DNA of 64,000 bases from assembly GCA_002211745.1 (NCBI GenBank), contig CP022114.1:4558645-4622644 (forward strand). Reading direction: 5' to 3'. A model generated the notes under the pieces. It had not been told where the DNA came from. It searched no databases and saw only the letters and a list, made by a program, of their open reading frames with translations. The translations under genes were made by a program, and so were the position numbers. This stretch comes from Kluyvera genomosp. 3 (GTDB taxonomy: Bacteria; Pseudomonadota; Gammaproteobacteria; Enterobacterales; Enterobacteriaceae). Shown here piece after piece: positions 1 to 9,705 of this stretch (its first letter is position 1; the number at the start of each line of letters is the position of its first letter).

Positions 1-141
1 CAGCTTTAAACATGCCAGAAAATTTCTTCTTAACCGGAGTGCGCTGGCATGAAAACACCAGATGATAGCAACATAAATAACTGAAATTATTATACTTAAT
101 CTCTTCTTCCGTCAGAGGACGGTACGAGGCGAGGATGCCAG
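1..141. other. Leader region upstream of kdgT
   Basis: AT-rich non-coding stretch that should hold the kdgT promoter. A GAGG ribosome site lies at 131-134. I see no convincing KdgR operator and no open frame that looks like a gene. Confidence 0.5.
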
Positions 142-1138
142 ATGAAAATTAAAGCAACAATGGAACGAATCCCAGGCGGATGATGCTTATCCGTTACTGT
201 TAGGCGCGGTATTAAATACCTTCGCACCGAGCACCGGCGAATATTTCGGATCTTTCACCAAAGGCATGATCGGCGGAACGGTGCCTATTCTGGCCGTCTG
301 GTTCTTCTGCATTGGGGCATCCATTGATTTACGTGCCACCGGGACGGTATTACGTAAATCCGGCACCCTGGTACTGACCAAAATCGCCGTTGCCTGGGTT
401 GTGGCAATGATTGCGGCCATGTTCATTCCGGATACGGGTATTCAGACCGGTTTCTTCGCCGGACTTTCCGTTCTGGCGATTGTCTCAGCAATGGATATGA
501 CCAACGGCGGCCTGTATGCCAGCCTGATGAATCAGTATGGTACTAAAGAAGAGTCAGGCGCTTTCGTCCTGATGTCGCTGGAATCCGGCCCGCTGATGAC
601 GATGGTTATCCTCGGTTCTGCTGGCCTTGCTTCTTTCGAGCCGCACCACTTTATCGGCGCCGTACTGCCGTTCCTGATTGGTTTCACCCTCGGCAACCTG
701 GACCACGACCTGCGTGCATTCTTCAGCAAAGCGACGCCGGTACTGATTCCGTTCTTCGGCTTTGCGCTGGGTAATACCATCAACCTGAGCGTGATTCTCG
801 ACACTGGCCTGCTGGGTATCGTACTGGGTGTTGCCGTTATCGTTATCACCGGTATTCCGCTGATTATTGCTGACCGCGTCATCGGTGGCGGTAACGGCAC
901 CGCAGGTGTCGCCGCCTCCTCCGCAGCGGGCGCTGCCGTGGCAAACCCGGTGATTATTGCGCAGATTAACCCATCGTTCGCCCCGGTCGCCGCCTCCGCG
1001 ACGGCGCTGGTTGCCGCCAGCGTAATTGTCACCGCGATTCTGGTGCCGATTATTACCGCGCTGTATGCGAAACGTTATGGCGCACCAAAACCAGCAGACG
1101 CCGAAACGCAGGTGATACCGGAGTCCGCGCACCACTAA
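142..1138 (+). CDS. kdgT: 2-keto-3-deoxygluconate permease KdgT (frame broken twice near the start)
   Basis: Inner-membrane proton symporter of the KdgT family that imports 2-keto-3-deoxygluconate from pectin and hexuronate breakdown. The product follows E. coli KdgT from the N-terminal [13 protein letters not shown] through [24 protein letters not shown] and [12 protein letters not shown], with about ten hydrophobic segments. It has 332 residues after repair; E. coli has about 327. The ATG at 142 has GAGG seven bases upstream. As sequenced, a G is missing at 179-180 and a C at 191-192, so translation from 142 stops at 181 and the correct frame resumes near 194. In E. coli kdgT is not beside phn, so this neighbour differs. 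Identity is firm; disruption is probably a sequence error. Confidence 0.9.
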
Positions 1139-1144
1139 TCGGTT

Positions 1145-1166
1145 CCCTCTCCCGCGGGGGAGAGGG
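1145..1166. terminator. Inverted repeat after kdgT, possible terminator or REP-like element
   Basis: CCCTCTCCC and GGGAGAGGG arms form a strong hairpin just after the kdgT stop. There is no clear T-run. The arms are those of the CCCTCTCC repeat family found at several other places in the window, so it may be a half element. Confidence 0.5.
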
Positions 1167-1204
1167 TGAATTTCCCGCCATTCCTCATCCAGTCCGGGAT
1201 AACA

Positions 1205-1233
1205 CCGACAAATGCAGGGTTTTATTGTATAAT
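1205..1233 (+). promoter_or_regulatory. Candidate sigma-70 promoter for yjdM
   Basis: A perfect TATAAT at 1228-1233 lies 17 bp after CCGACA (1205-1210), a 4/6 match to the -35 consensus. It is about 75 bp before the yjdM start. Seen by eye only. Confidence 0.5.
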
Positions 1234-1306
1234 CAGGGCTATTTTCGGCGATTTGCCGTTTTTTCAGGCCCTTGCCTTTCGCACTGCACTTTTGAGGAAA
1301 CACTCC

Positions 1307-1640
1307 ATGTCATTACCCACTGCCCACAATGCAACTCCGAATACACCTACGAAGACAACGGCATGTTCATCTGCCCGGAATGCGCACACGAGTGGAACGA
1401 TGCTGAACCCGCACAAGACAGCGACGCGCTGATCGTCAAAGACGCTAACGGCAACCTGCTGGCCGACGGCGACAGCGTCACCGTCGTCAAAGACCTGAAG
1501 GTCAAGGGTAGCTCTTCCATGTTGAAGATCGGCACCAAAGTGAAGAACATCCGCCTGGTCGAAGGCGACCACAACATCGATTGCAAAATCGACGGCTTTG
1601 GCCAATGAAGCTGAAATCTGAGTTTGTGAAAAAGAACTGA
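1307..1640 (+). CDS. yjdM: Zinc-ribbon protein YjdM (PhnA family; frame broken twice)
   Basis: Small soluble protein of the PhnA/YjdM family, named after the phn region but not needed for C-P bond cleavage; its function is unsettled. An N-terminal zinc ribbon is visible (CPQC...CPEC, residues about 6-27), followed by the conserved [14 protein letters not shown] and [18 protein letters not shown] segments. ATG at 1307 follows TTGAGGAAA. After repair it is 111 residues, equal to E. coli YjdM. A C is missing in the run at 1317-1319, and another at 1602-1603, so the sequenced frame ends early at 1608 instead of continuing through [11 protein letters not shown] to the TGA at 1638. Confidence 0.93.
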
Positions 1641-1654
1641 TTGAACATGTAGCA

Positions 1655-1683
1655 TTGCCGGATGGCGCTTCGCTTATCCGGCA
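1655..1683. repeat. REP element (GCCGGATGGCG type)
   Basis: Imperfect palindrome TGCCGGATGGCGCTTCG paired with CTTATCCGGCA, the repetitive extragenic palindrome typical of E. coli and close relatives. It lies between yjdM and yjdN. Confidence 0.85.
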
Positions 1684-1763
1684 CAATACATCCCCGCCAC
1701 GCTTCGCGCCCTGTACCGACACGCACTACACTTAACTGGCTACTCTTACCTGAGGTAACGATT

Positions 1764-2209
1764 ATGCCGTTAAGTCCCTATCTCGCCTTTTCCGGAAACT
1801 GCGCCGATGCCATTGCCTACTATCAGCAGGCGCTGGGTGCGGAACTGCGCTACAAAATCACCTTCGGCGAAATGCCGCCCTCATCGATGGATGATGAAGG
1901 TGGATGCCCCTCTGGCCTGAAATTCCCCGACAGCGCCATTGCCCACGCCAACGTCCACATCGCAGGCAGCGATATCATGATGAGCGACGGTATCTCCCGG
2001 ACGACGCCCACTACACGGGCTTCACGCTGGTGCTCGACACTCAGGACGTTAAAGAAGGTAAACGCTGGTTCGATAATCTCGCCGCCAACGGCAAGGTGGA
2101 AATGCCGTGGCAAGAGACCTTCTGGGCACACGGGTTTGGCCGTGTAATCGACCGGTACGGCGTACCGTGGATGATTAACGTGGTCAAACAACAAGAGCCG
2201 ACGCTCTGA
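1764..2209 (+). CDS. yjdN: VOC-family protein YjdN (PhnB family; frame broken once)
   Basis: Member of the PhnB-like glyoxalase/bleomycin-resistance (VOC) superfamily; no reaction is established for E. coli YjdN. The protein starts MPLSPYLAFSGNCADAIAYY and keeps the family core (FGEMP, GSDIMMSD) and C-terminus (GVPWMINVVKQ). It is 148 residues after repair against 147 in E. coli. The start has a TGAGGTAA ribosome site. A C missing at 1996-1998 shifts the frame after residue about 77; the second half reads DDAHYTGFTLVLD in the next frame. It lies 132 bp upstream of phnC, as in E. coli, where it is not part of the phosphonate operon proper. Confidence 0.92.
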
Positions 2210-2270
2210 CAACGCGGGAGGCGGCGGCCTCCCTTCCTGTCATCGAATTCCCGTCAATTATTCATCATCG

Positions 2271-2299
2271 AGTCATCCCGCCTTAACCCAAATGTCACA
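2271..2299 (+). promoter_or_regulatory. Pho box upstream of phnC
   Basis: GTCAT at 2272-2276 and GTCAC at 2294-2298 are exactly 22 bp apart, two turns of the PhoB 11-bp repeat. The intervening CCTTAACCCAAAT resembles the sequence between the same motifs in the E. coli phnC promoter. The box lies 43 bp before the phnC ATG. It implies PhoB/PhoR control of the whole phn operon under phosphate limitation. Confidence 0.7.
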
Positions 2300-2341
2300 T
2301 GAGTTCGCCACGATGGGGCCACCTTTTTTGAGGGTCCCAAT

Positions 2342-3129
2342 ATGCAAACCATGATTCGCGTTGAAAAACTCAACAAGACGTTCAACCAGCACCAGGTATT
2401 ACACGCTATTGATTTGAACGTTCACGCCGGTGAGATGGTGGCTCTGCTTGGCCCGTCCGGTTCTGGCAAATCCACCCTTTTACGTCATCTGAGCGGCCTC
2501 ATCGTCGGCGATAAAACGCCGGAGTGCCGCATTGAGTTGCTGGGCAAAACCGTACAGCAGGCGGGCCGTCTGGCGCGCGACATCCGTAAGAGCCGCGCCC
2601 ACACCGGCTATATCTTCCAGCAGTTCAACCTCGTTAACCGCCTGAGCGTACTGGAGAACGTGCTGATTGGCGCGCTCGGCAGCACGCCTTTCTGGCGCAC
2701 CTGCTTGGGCTGGTTCACCCGCGAGCAGAAACAGCGCGCTTTACAGGCATTAACCCGCGTCGGCATGGCGCATATGGCCACCAGCGTGTATCAACGCTGT
2801 CCGGCGGCCAGCAGCAGCGCGTGGCCATTGCCCGTGCGCTGATGCAGCAGGCGAAAGTGATCCTCGCCGACGAACCTATCGCCTCGCTGGACCCGGAATC
2901 GGCGCGCATCGTCATGGACACGCTGCGCGACATTAACCAGACCGACGGCATCACCGTGGTGGTGACGCTGCACCAGGTCGACTATGCGCTGCGCTACTGC
3001 GAACGCATCGTCGCGCTGCGCCAGGGACAGGTGTTCTACGACGGCAGCAGCCAGCAGTTTGATAACGAACGTTTTGACCATCTCTACCGCAGCATAAACC
3101 GCGTCGAACAGAACGCGCAGGCTGCTTAA
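2342..3129 (+). CDS. phnC: Phosphonate ABC transporter ATP-binding protein PhnC (frame broken once)
   Basis: ATPase of the PhnCDE importer for alkylphosphonates and phosphate esters, on the cytoplasmic face of the inner membrane. Walker [10 protein letters not shown] (residues about 37-45), Q-loop YIFQQFNL, the signature region and Walker B VILADEP are present. It is 262 residues after repair, exactly as in E. coli. The signature motif lies on the break: one C is missing at 2778-2779, after which the product reads [13 protein letters not shown] in the next frame. First gene of the operon, behind the Pho box, and 22 bp before phnD. Confidence 0.96.
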
Positions 3130-3151
3130 CGTCCCACAATGAGGAATGGAA

Positions 3152-4168
3152 ATGAGTTATAAAGCGGTTGCCGCGCTGGCCTTCACCAGCATGTTTAGCC
3201 TCAGCACCCTGCTCAGCCCTGTGCATGCGGAAGAACAGGAAAAAGCGCTGAACTTCGGCATTATTTCGACGGAATCACAGCAGAACTTAAAGCCACAGTG
3301 GGAACCGTTCCTGAAGGACATGGAAAAATCGCTGGGCGTAAAGGTGAACGCTTTCTTCGCCCCGGACTATGCGGGCATCATTCAGGGCATGCGCTTCAAT
3401 AAAGTGGATATCGCCTGGTACGGTAACCTCTCCGCGATGGAAGCGGTAGACCGCGCCAACGGCCAGGTATTCGCCCAGACCGTCGCCGCCGACGGCTCGC
3501 CGGGCTACTGGAGCGTGCTGATCGTCAACAAAGACAGCCCGATCAACAACCTCAACGACCTGCTCGCCAAACGCAAAGAGCTGACCTTCGGCAACGGTGA
3601 CCCGAACTCCACCTCCGGCTTCCTCGTCCCTGGCTACTACGTCTTCGCCAAAAACAACGCCTCCGCCAGCGATTTCAAGCGCACGGTCAACGCCAGCCAT
3701 GAAACCAACGCCCTGGCCGTCGCCAACAAGCAGGTGGATGTGGCCACCAACAACACCGAAAACCTCGACAAGCTGAAGGTCTCCGCGCCGGACAAACTGA
3801 AAGAGCTGAAGGTTATCTGGAAATCACCGCTGATCCCAGGCGACCCGATTGTGTGGCGCAAAAACCTCTCTGAATCCACCAAAGACAAGATCTACAGCTT
3901 CTTTATGAACTACGGCAAAACGCCGGAACAGAAAGCGGTGCTGGAACGTCTGGGCTGGGCGCCGTTCCGCGCCTCCAGCGATCTCCAGCTGCTGCCGATT
4001 CGCCAGTTGACCCTGTTTAAAGAGATGCAGACGGTGAAGGGCAACGACACGCTGAACGCCGCGGATAAAGCCACGAAGACCGCCGAGATTCAGGCGCGGC
4101 TGAACGACCTTGACCGTACCACGGCGGCGATTGGCGCGATGACGTCGGTGACTAAAGCGGTGCAGTGA
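3152..4168 (+). CDS. phnD: Phosphonate ABC transporter substrate-binding protein PhnD
   Basis: Periplasmic receptor of PhnCDE that binds 2-aminoethylphosphonate and other alkylphosphonates. It has a clear Sec signal peptide (hydrophobic segment then SPVHA, cleavage near residue 26) and near-identity to E. coli PhnD, including [15 protein letters not shown] and [11 protein letters not shown]. The reading frame is intact, 338 residues as in E. coli. I chose ATG 3152 over ATG 3146 because GAGG at 3141-3144 is seven bases before it and the product then matches E. coli in length. Confidence 0.97.
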   Translation: MSYKAVAALAFTSMFSLSTLLSPVHAEEQEKALNFGIISTESQQNLKPQWEPFLKDMEKSLGVKVNAFFAPDYAGIIQGMRFNKVDIAWYGNLSAMEAVDRANGQVFAQTVAADGSPGYWSVLIVNKDSPINNLNDLLAKRKELTFGNGDPNSTSGFLVPGYYVFAKNNASASDFKRTVNASHETNALAVANKQVDVATNNTENLDKLKVSAPDKLKELKVIWKSPLIPGDPIVWRKNLSESTKDKIYSFFMNYGKTPEQKAVLERLGWAPFRASSDLQLLPIRQLTLFKEMQTVKGNDTLNAADKATKTAEIQARLNDLDRTTAAIGAMTSVTKAVQ

Positions 4169-4173
4169 TCGAT

Positions 4174-4261
4174 CCCTCTCCCCATGGGGAGAGGGTTAGG
4201 GTGAGGGGGCAACGGCGCACGCTGATGCCCTCACCCGGCCCTCTCCCACAGGGAGAGGGAG
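4174..4261. repeat. REP-like double palindrome inside the phn operon (phnD-phnE gap)
   Basis: Two oppositely oriented copies of the CCCTCTCCC...GGGAGAGGG hairpin flank GTTAGGGTGAGGG and its complement CCCTCACCC. It fills most of the 114-bp gap between phnD and phnE. The same arrangement occurs at 9512, 23993, 27867 and 42874. In an operon it could act as an RNA-stability or attenuation element; that is inference. Confidence 0.8.
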
Positions 4262-4282
4262 AACTAACCACGGAGCTCAACC

Positions 4283-5059
4283 ATGCAACACACCATCACC
4301 ATCCCCCACCCAAGCGCAGCTGGTTCTCGCTGATCAGCTGGGCCATCCTGCTGGCGGTGCTCGTCGTCTCCTGGAAAGGGCGGAAATGAACCGGTAACCC
4401 TGTTCACCGACGCGGGCAACATGGCGACTTTCGCCGCCGACTTCTTCCCGCCGGATTTCAGCCAGTGGCAGGACTACCTCACCGAAATGGCCGTCACCCT
4501 GCAAATCGCCGTCTGGGCACCGCGCTGGCGGTGGTGCTCTCCATCCCCTGCGGCCTGATGAGCGCCGAAAACCTCGTGCCGTGGTGGGTTTACCAGCCGA
4601 TGCGTCGGCTGATGGACGCCTGCCGCGCGATCAACGAAATGGTCTTCGCCATGCTGTTCGTCGTTGCCGTCGGCTTAGGCCCTTTGCTGGCGTGCTGGCG
4701 CTGTTTATTCACACCACCGGCGTGCTCTCCAAGCTGCTTTCCGAAGCGGTGGAAGCCATTGAACCCGGCCGGTTGAAGGCATCCGCGCCACCGGCGCCAA
4801 CAAAATCGAAGAGATCCTCTACGGCGTGCTGCCGCAGGTGATGCCGCTGCTCATTTCCTACTCGCTGTACCGCTTCGAGTCCAACGTCCGTTCCGCCACG
4901 GTGGTCGGGATGGTGGGCGCAGGCGGTATCGGCGTCACGTTATGGGAGGCGATTCGCGGCTTTCAGTTCCAGCAAACCTGCGCATTGATGGTGCTGATCA
5001 TCGTCACCGTCAGCCTGCTGGATTTCCTCTCTCAGCGTTTGCGTAAGCACTTCATCTGA
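4283..5059 (+). CDS. phnE: Phosphonate ABC transporter permease PhnE (frame broken six times)
   Basis: Inner-membrane channel subunit of PhnCDE, MetI-like fold with several hydrophobic segments. Pieces in successive frames give the whole E. coli-like protein: [22 protein letters not shown], the EAA loop ([16 protein letters not shown]) and C-terminal [10 protein letters not shown]. It is 260 residues after repair. Bases are missing at 4303-4307 (C), 4378-4380 (G), 4391-4392 (C), 4515-4517 (G), 4683-4685 (T) and 4769-4770 (C), the densest cluster in the window. E. coli K-12 also has a broken phnE, but by an 8-bp duplication; nothing of that kind is seen here. ATG 4283 has GGAG upstream. Confidence 0.93.
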
Positions 5060-5079
5060 TTAGCGAGGTCTTGTTGACT

Positions 5080-5804
5080 ATGCACCTGTCTACACATCCG
5101 ACCAGTTATCCAACACGTTATCAAGAGATTGCCGCTCGCCTGGAGCAAGAGCTGCGCCAGAACTACCGCTGCGGCGACTACCTGCCCGCCGAGCACCAGC
5201 TGGCGGCGCGCTTTGCCGTGAATCGTCACACCCTGCGTCGCGCCATCGACCAACTGGTGGAGAAAGGCTGGGTTCAGCGTCGTCAGGGGATTGGCGTGCT
5301 GGTGCTGATGCGCCCGTTTGACTACCCGCTGAACGCTCAGGCGCGTTTTAGCCAGAACCTGCTCGACCAGGGCAGCCACCCCACCAGCGAAAAGCTGCTG
5401 TCGGTACTGCGCCCGGCCTCCGGCCATATCGCCGAAGCGCTGGCATAGCCGAAGGCGACAACGTTATTCACCTGCGCACGCTGCGCCGGGTCAACGGCGT
5501 GGCGCTGTGTCTGATTGACCACTATTTTGCTGACCTCACGCTGTGGCCCACGCTGCAAAGTTTCAGCAGCGGTTCGCTGCACGACTTTCTGCGCGAGCAA
5601 ACCGGTATTGCGCTCAAACGTAGCCAGACCCGCATCAGCGCACGTCGGGCGCAGACCAAAGAGAGCCAGCGCTTAGAAATTCCCAACATGGCGCCCCTGC
5701 TGTGCGTGCGCACCCTGAACCACCGTGAAGGCAACGACCAGGTGATGGAGTACTCCGTCAGCTTAACCCGCGCCGACATGATCGAATTTATTATGGAGCA
5801 CTGA
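5080..5804 (+). CDS. phnF: GntR/HutC-type regulator PhnF (frame broken once)
   Basis: Predicted transcription regulator with an N-terminal winged helix (residues about 12-77, with PAEHQLAARFAVNRHTLRRA) and a C-terminal UTRA ligand domain. The family is HutC-like; PhnF regulates phn genes in mycobacteria, whereas its role in enteric bacteria is not clear. It is 241 residues after repair, as in E. coli. A G is missing at 5442-5443, giving a false stop at 5446; the second half continues GEGDNVIHLRTLRRVNG-like in the next frame. The gene abuts phnG. ATG 5080 was preferred to the TTG codons just upstream because it matches the E. coli start. Confidence 0.93.
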
Positions 5805-6255
5805 ATGCACCTCGATACCGCAACCCGTCAGCACTGGATGTCGGTGCTGTCTTACAGTAAGCCCGAGAGTCTGGCGGCAAAAATGGTTGCCCTGAATATC
5901 CGTGCCGACTACGAAACCCTCCGCGCCCGGAAACCGGTCTGGTCCAGCTACAGGGCCGCATGGGCGGCACCGGCGAGCGCTTCTTTGCCGGTGACGCTAC
6001 GCTAACCCGCGCTGCCGTGCGCTTGAGCAACGGGACCGTGGGCTACAGCTGGGTGCTGGGCGCGATAAAGCCCACGCCGAGCGCTGCGCGCTGATTGATG
6101 CGCTGATGCAGCAGCCCAGCCATTTTCAAACCTTATCAGAAACCCTGATTACCCCGCTGGAAGCCGACCGTACCGCGCGTATTGCCGCACGTCAGGCTGA
6201 AATTAACGCCAGCCGGGTCGACTTCTTTACGCTGGTTCGCGGAGATAACGCATGA
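5805..6255 (+). CDS. phnG: C-P lyase core subunit PhnG (frame broken twice)
   Basis: Subunit of the PhnG2H2I2J2 C-P lyase core complex, needed with PhnH and PhnI to displace adenine from ATP by a phosphonate. The start [15 protein letters not shown] and the later pieces [19 protein letters not shown] and [17 protein letters not shown] match E. coli PhnG. It is 150 residues after repair, identical to E. coli. A C is missing at 5926-5928 and a G at 6058-6060. The start codon follows the phnF stop directly and the stop overlaps the phnH start by 4 bp (ATGA), so translation is probably coupled. Confidence 0.93.
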
Positions 6256-6835
6256 CCCTGGAAACCGCTTTTACTCTTCCCGTGCAGGATGCCCAGCACA
6301 GCTTTCGTCGCCTGTTAAAAGCCATGAGCGAACCGGGGTGATCGTCGCGCTACATCAGCTCAAGCACGGCTGGCAGCCGCTAAATATCGCCACCACCAGC
6401 GTGCTGCTGACCCTGGCCGACAATGACACGCCGGTGTGGCTGTCCAACACGCTGCATAACGATATCGTCAGCCAGAGCCTGCGCTTTCACACCAACGCGC
6501 CGCTGGTTGATCAGCCGCAGCAGGCGACTTTCGCCGTCTCAAGCGACACCATCAGCAGCGAGCAGCTAAACGCCCTGTGTGAAGGCAGCGCGGTGGCGCC
6601 GGAAACCAGCGCCACGCTGATTGTGCAGGTCTCAAGTCTCAGCGGCGGGCGCATGCTGCGCCTGACCGGTGCGGGCATCGCCGAAGAACGGATGATCGCC
6701 CCACAGCTGCCGAACTGTATTCTGCATGAACTGACCGAACGTCCGCACCCGTTCCCGCTCGGCGTGGATCTGATCCTCACCTGCGGCGAGCGTCTGCTGG
6801 CCATTCCACGCACTACTCACGTCGAGGTTTGCTGA
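6252..6835 (+). CDS. phnH: C-P lyase core subunit PhnH (frame broken once)
   Basis: Subunit of the C-P lyase core complex with a PLP-transferase-like fold but no PLP. The product [20 protein letters not shown] onward is nearly identical to E. coli PhnH, ending [17 protein letters not shown]. It is 194 residues after repair, as in E. coli. A G is missing in the run at 6335-6338, giving a false TGA straight after SEPG. It overlaps phnG by 4 bp and is followed by phnI after one base. Confidence 0.95.
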
Positions 6836-6836
6836 T

Positions 6837-7898
6837 ATGTACGTTGCCGTCAAAGGGGCGAGAAGGCGATAGCCGCCGCCCACGCGCTACAGGAACATCG
6901 ACGCCGGGGCGACACCGCGCAGCCGGAACTCAGCGTCGCTCAGATTGAACAGCAGCTTAACCTGGCGGTAGACCGGGTGATGACCGAAGGCGGCATCGCC
7001 GACCGCGAGCTGGCGGCGCTGGCGCTGAAGCAGGCCAGCGGCGACAACGTTGAAGCCATTTTTTTGCTGCGCGCCTATCGCACCACGCTGGCGAAACTGG
7101 CGGTGAGCGAGCCGCTGGAGACGGGCAATATGCGCCTGGAACGCCGTATTTCCGCCGTCTATAAAGACGTGCCGGGCGGCCAACTGCTCGGCCCGACCTA
7201 CGACTACACCCACCGTCTGCTGGACTTTACCCTGTTGGCGAACGGCGAAGCCCGCCCCTGCAAACCGATGATGGCGAGCCGACGCCCGCCCCGCATGTCT
7301 TCAGCCTGCTGGCAAGCCAGGGACTGGCAAAGACGGAAGAGGACAACGGCGCAACGCCCGACGATATCACCCGCACGCCGCCGGTCTACCCGTGCTCGCG
7401 CTCCTCACGTCTCCAGCAGCTGATGCGCGGCGACGAAGGCTACCTGCTGGCGCTGGCCTACTCCACCCAACGCGGCTACGGGCGCAACCACCCGTTTGCT
7501 GGCGAGATCCGCAGCGGCTATATCGACGTTTCAATCGTGCCCGAAGAGTTGGGTTTTACGGTGAACGTCGGCGAACTGTTGATGACGGAATGCGAAATGG
7601 TCAACGGCTTCGTCGACCCGGCTGACGAACCGCCGCACTTCACCCGCGGCTACGGTCTGGTGTTTGGCATGAGCGAGCGCAAAGCGATGGCGATGGCGCT
7701 GGTCGACCGCGCATTGCAGGCCCGGAGTATGACGAGCACGCCGTCGGCCCGGCGCAGGATGAAGAGTTTGTCCTCGCCCACGCCGATAACGTCGAAGCCG
7801 CCGGTTTCGTCTCGCACCTCAAACTCCCCCACTACGTCGATTTCCAGGCCGAACTGGAACTGTTGAAACGCCTGCAACGGGAGCAGAAAAATGGCTAA
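6837..7898 (+). CDS. phnI: C-P lyase core subunit PhnI (frame broken three times)
   Basis: Central subunit of the C-P lyase core; it catalyses adenine displacement from ATP, giving ribose 1-phosphonate 5-triphosphate. Matching pieces run from MYVAVKG through RVMTEGGIADRELAALALK, YKDVPGGQLLGPTYDYTHRL and GYLLALAYSTQRGYGRNHPF to LELLKRLQREQKNG. It is 354 residues after repair, as in E. coli. Bases are missing at 6855-6858 (G), 7251-7253 (C) and 7721-7723 (C). The stop overlaps the phnJ start by 8 bp. Confidence 0.94.
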
Positions 7899-8735
7899 TC
7901 TCAGCGGCTATAACTTTGCCTACCTTGATGAACAGACCAAGCGCATGATCCGCCGCGCTATCCTCAAAGCGGTGGCGATCCCCGGCTATCAGGTGCCGTT
8001 CGGCGGCCGCGAAATGCCGATGCCGTACGGCTGGGGCACCGGCGGCATTCAGATCACCGCCAGCGTGATTGGTGAAGCGGATGTGCTGAAAGTGATTGAC
8101 CAGGGCGCGGATGACACCACCAACGCCGTCTCCATCCGCCAGTTTTTCCAGCGCGTGACCGGGGTGAACACCACCGAGCGCACCGAAGACGCCACCTTGA
8201 TCCAGACGCGCCACCGGATCCCGGAAACGCCGCTGGCGGAGGATCAGATCCTGATCTTCCAGGTGCCGATCCCGAACCGCTACGTTTTATCGAACCGCGC
8301 GAAACCGAGACCCGCACCATGCACGCACTGGAAGAGTACGGCGTGATGCAGGTGAAGCTGTATGAAGATATCGCCCGCTTCGGCCATATCGCGACCACCT
8401 ATGCCTACCCGGTGAAGGTCAATGGCCGCTACGTGATGGACCCGTCACCGATCCCGAAATTCGATAACCCGAAGATGGACATGATGCCCGCCCTGCAGCT
8501 GTTCGGCGCCGGGCGCGAGAAGCGCATCTACGCGGTGCCGCCATATACCCGCGTGGAGAGCCTCGATTTCGACGACCATCCGTTCACTGTCCAGGCCTGG
8601 GACGAGCCGTGCGCTATCTGCGGCTCGACCCACAGCTATCTCGACGAAGTGGTGCTGGATGACAGCGGCAAACGGATGTTTGTCTGCTCCGACACCGACT
8701 ACTGCCGCCAACAGAGCGAGGCGAAAACCGCATGA
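7891..8735 (+). CDS. phnJ: Radical-SAM C-P lyase PhnJ (frame broken once)
   Basis: The enzyme that breaks the carbon-phosphorus bond of ribose-1-phosphonate-5-phosphate, using a 4Fe-4S cluster and SAM. The unusual cluster ligands are visible near the C-terminus as CAIC (Cys241, Cys244) and FVC (Cys266), with the catalytic Cys272 in TDYC. The glycyl-radical Gly32 is present in AIPGYQVP. It is 281 residues after repair, equal to E. coli. A G is missing at 8274 (doublet read as a single base), shifting the frame inside the IFQVPIP segment. It overlaps phnI and phnK. Confidence 0.96.
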
Positions 8736-9490
8736 CGCAACCATTACTCTCCGTTGACCGCCTGACCCATCTCTATGCGCCGGGCAAGGGCTTCAGCAAC
8801 GTCTCTTTTGATCTCTGGCCGGGCGAGGTGCTGGGCATTGTCGGCGAGTCGGGTTCCGGCAAAACCACCCTGCTGAAATCCATTTCCGCGCGTCTGATGC
8901 CGCAGGAAGGAGAGATCCGCTATCAGGACAGCTCGCTGTACGCCATGAGCGAAGCCGAGCGTCGTCGCCTGCTGCGCACCGAATGGGGCGTGGTGCATCA
9001 GCACGCGATGGACGGCCTGCGCCGTCAGGTGTCGGCGGGCTGCAATATCGGCGAACGGCTGATGGCCACCGGCGCGCGCCACTACGGTGATATTCGCGCC
9101 ACCGCCCGACGCTGGCTGGAGGAAGTGGAGATCCCGGCGTCGCGCATCGACGACCTGCCCACCACGTTTTCCGGCGGGATGCAGCAGCGTTTGCAGATTG
9201 CCCGTAACCTCGTCACCCACCCAAAGCTGGTGTTTATGGATGAACCCACCGGTGGGCTGGACGTGTCGGTGCAGGCGCGCCTGCTCGACCTGCTGCGCGG
9301 CTTGGTGGTAGAGCTGAACCTGGCGGTGGTGATTGTCACCCACGATCTGGGCGTCGCTCGCCTGCTGGCCGACCGCCTGCTGGTGATGAAGCAAGGCCAG
9401 GTGGTGGAAAGTGGGCTGACCGACCGGGTACTCGACGATCCGCATCATCCGTACACCCAGCTGTTGGTGTCGTCGGTGTTGCAGAATTAA
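8732..9490 (+). CDS. phnK: C-P lyase ATPase subunit PhnK
   Basis: ABC-type ATPase that binds the PhnGHIJ core as a cytoplasmic partner instead of energising a membrane transporter. Walker A GESGSGKTT (residues about 37-45), signature FSGGMQQRLQIAR, Walker B LVFMDEPTGG and the switch histidine region VIVTHDLGVARLL are all present. The frame is intact at 252 residues, as in E. coli. It starts within the phnJ stop (ATGA overlap). Unlike most of the operon it is separated from the next gene by 215 bp carrying a repeat. Confidence 0.97.
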   Translation: MTQPLLSVDRLTHLYAPGKGFSNVSFDLWPGEVLGIVGESGSGKTTLLKSISARLMPQEGEIRYQDSSLYAMSEAERRRLLRTEWGVVHQHAMDGLRRQVSAGCNIGERLMATGARHYGDIRATARRWLEEVEIPASRIDDLPTTFSGGMQQRLQIARNLVTHPKLVFMDEPTGGLDVSVQARLLDLLRGLVVELNLAVVIVTHDLGVARLLADRLLVMKQGQVVESGLTDRVLDDPHHPYTQLLVSSVLQN

Positions 9491-9511
9491 CCATCGCGCG
9501 GCGGATTTTCT

Positions 9512-9607
9512 CCCTCTCCCTTTCAGGGAGAGGCCGGGTGAGGGTAATAACGCACGGATAAAACAGCGGCTTCCCTCACCCTAACCCTCTCCCCAAAGGG
9601 GCGAGGG
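9512..9607. repeat. REP-like double palindrome between phnK and phnL
   Basis: Same structure as the element at 4174: CCCTCTCCC/GGGAGAGG, GGGTGAGGG, then the inverted copy CCCTCACCCTAACCCTCTCC. It occupies about half of the 215-bp phnK-phnL gap, where the E. coli genes are close together. I see no promoter of its own. Confidence 0.8.
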
Positions 9608-9705
9608 ACTGTCCGTGCTCTTTTTTAAGTTTGTCAGCATCCTAAAACGGTTGTAGGCCTGATCCATCAGGCAATCGAACGCACAAATGCTTAAAGAGGC
9701 CAGAA

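Noticed and set aside
4283-5059. phnE as a genuine pseudogene like that of E. coli K-12
   Set aside because: There is no 8-bp duplication; instead six one-base losses of the same kind as in many other genes.
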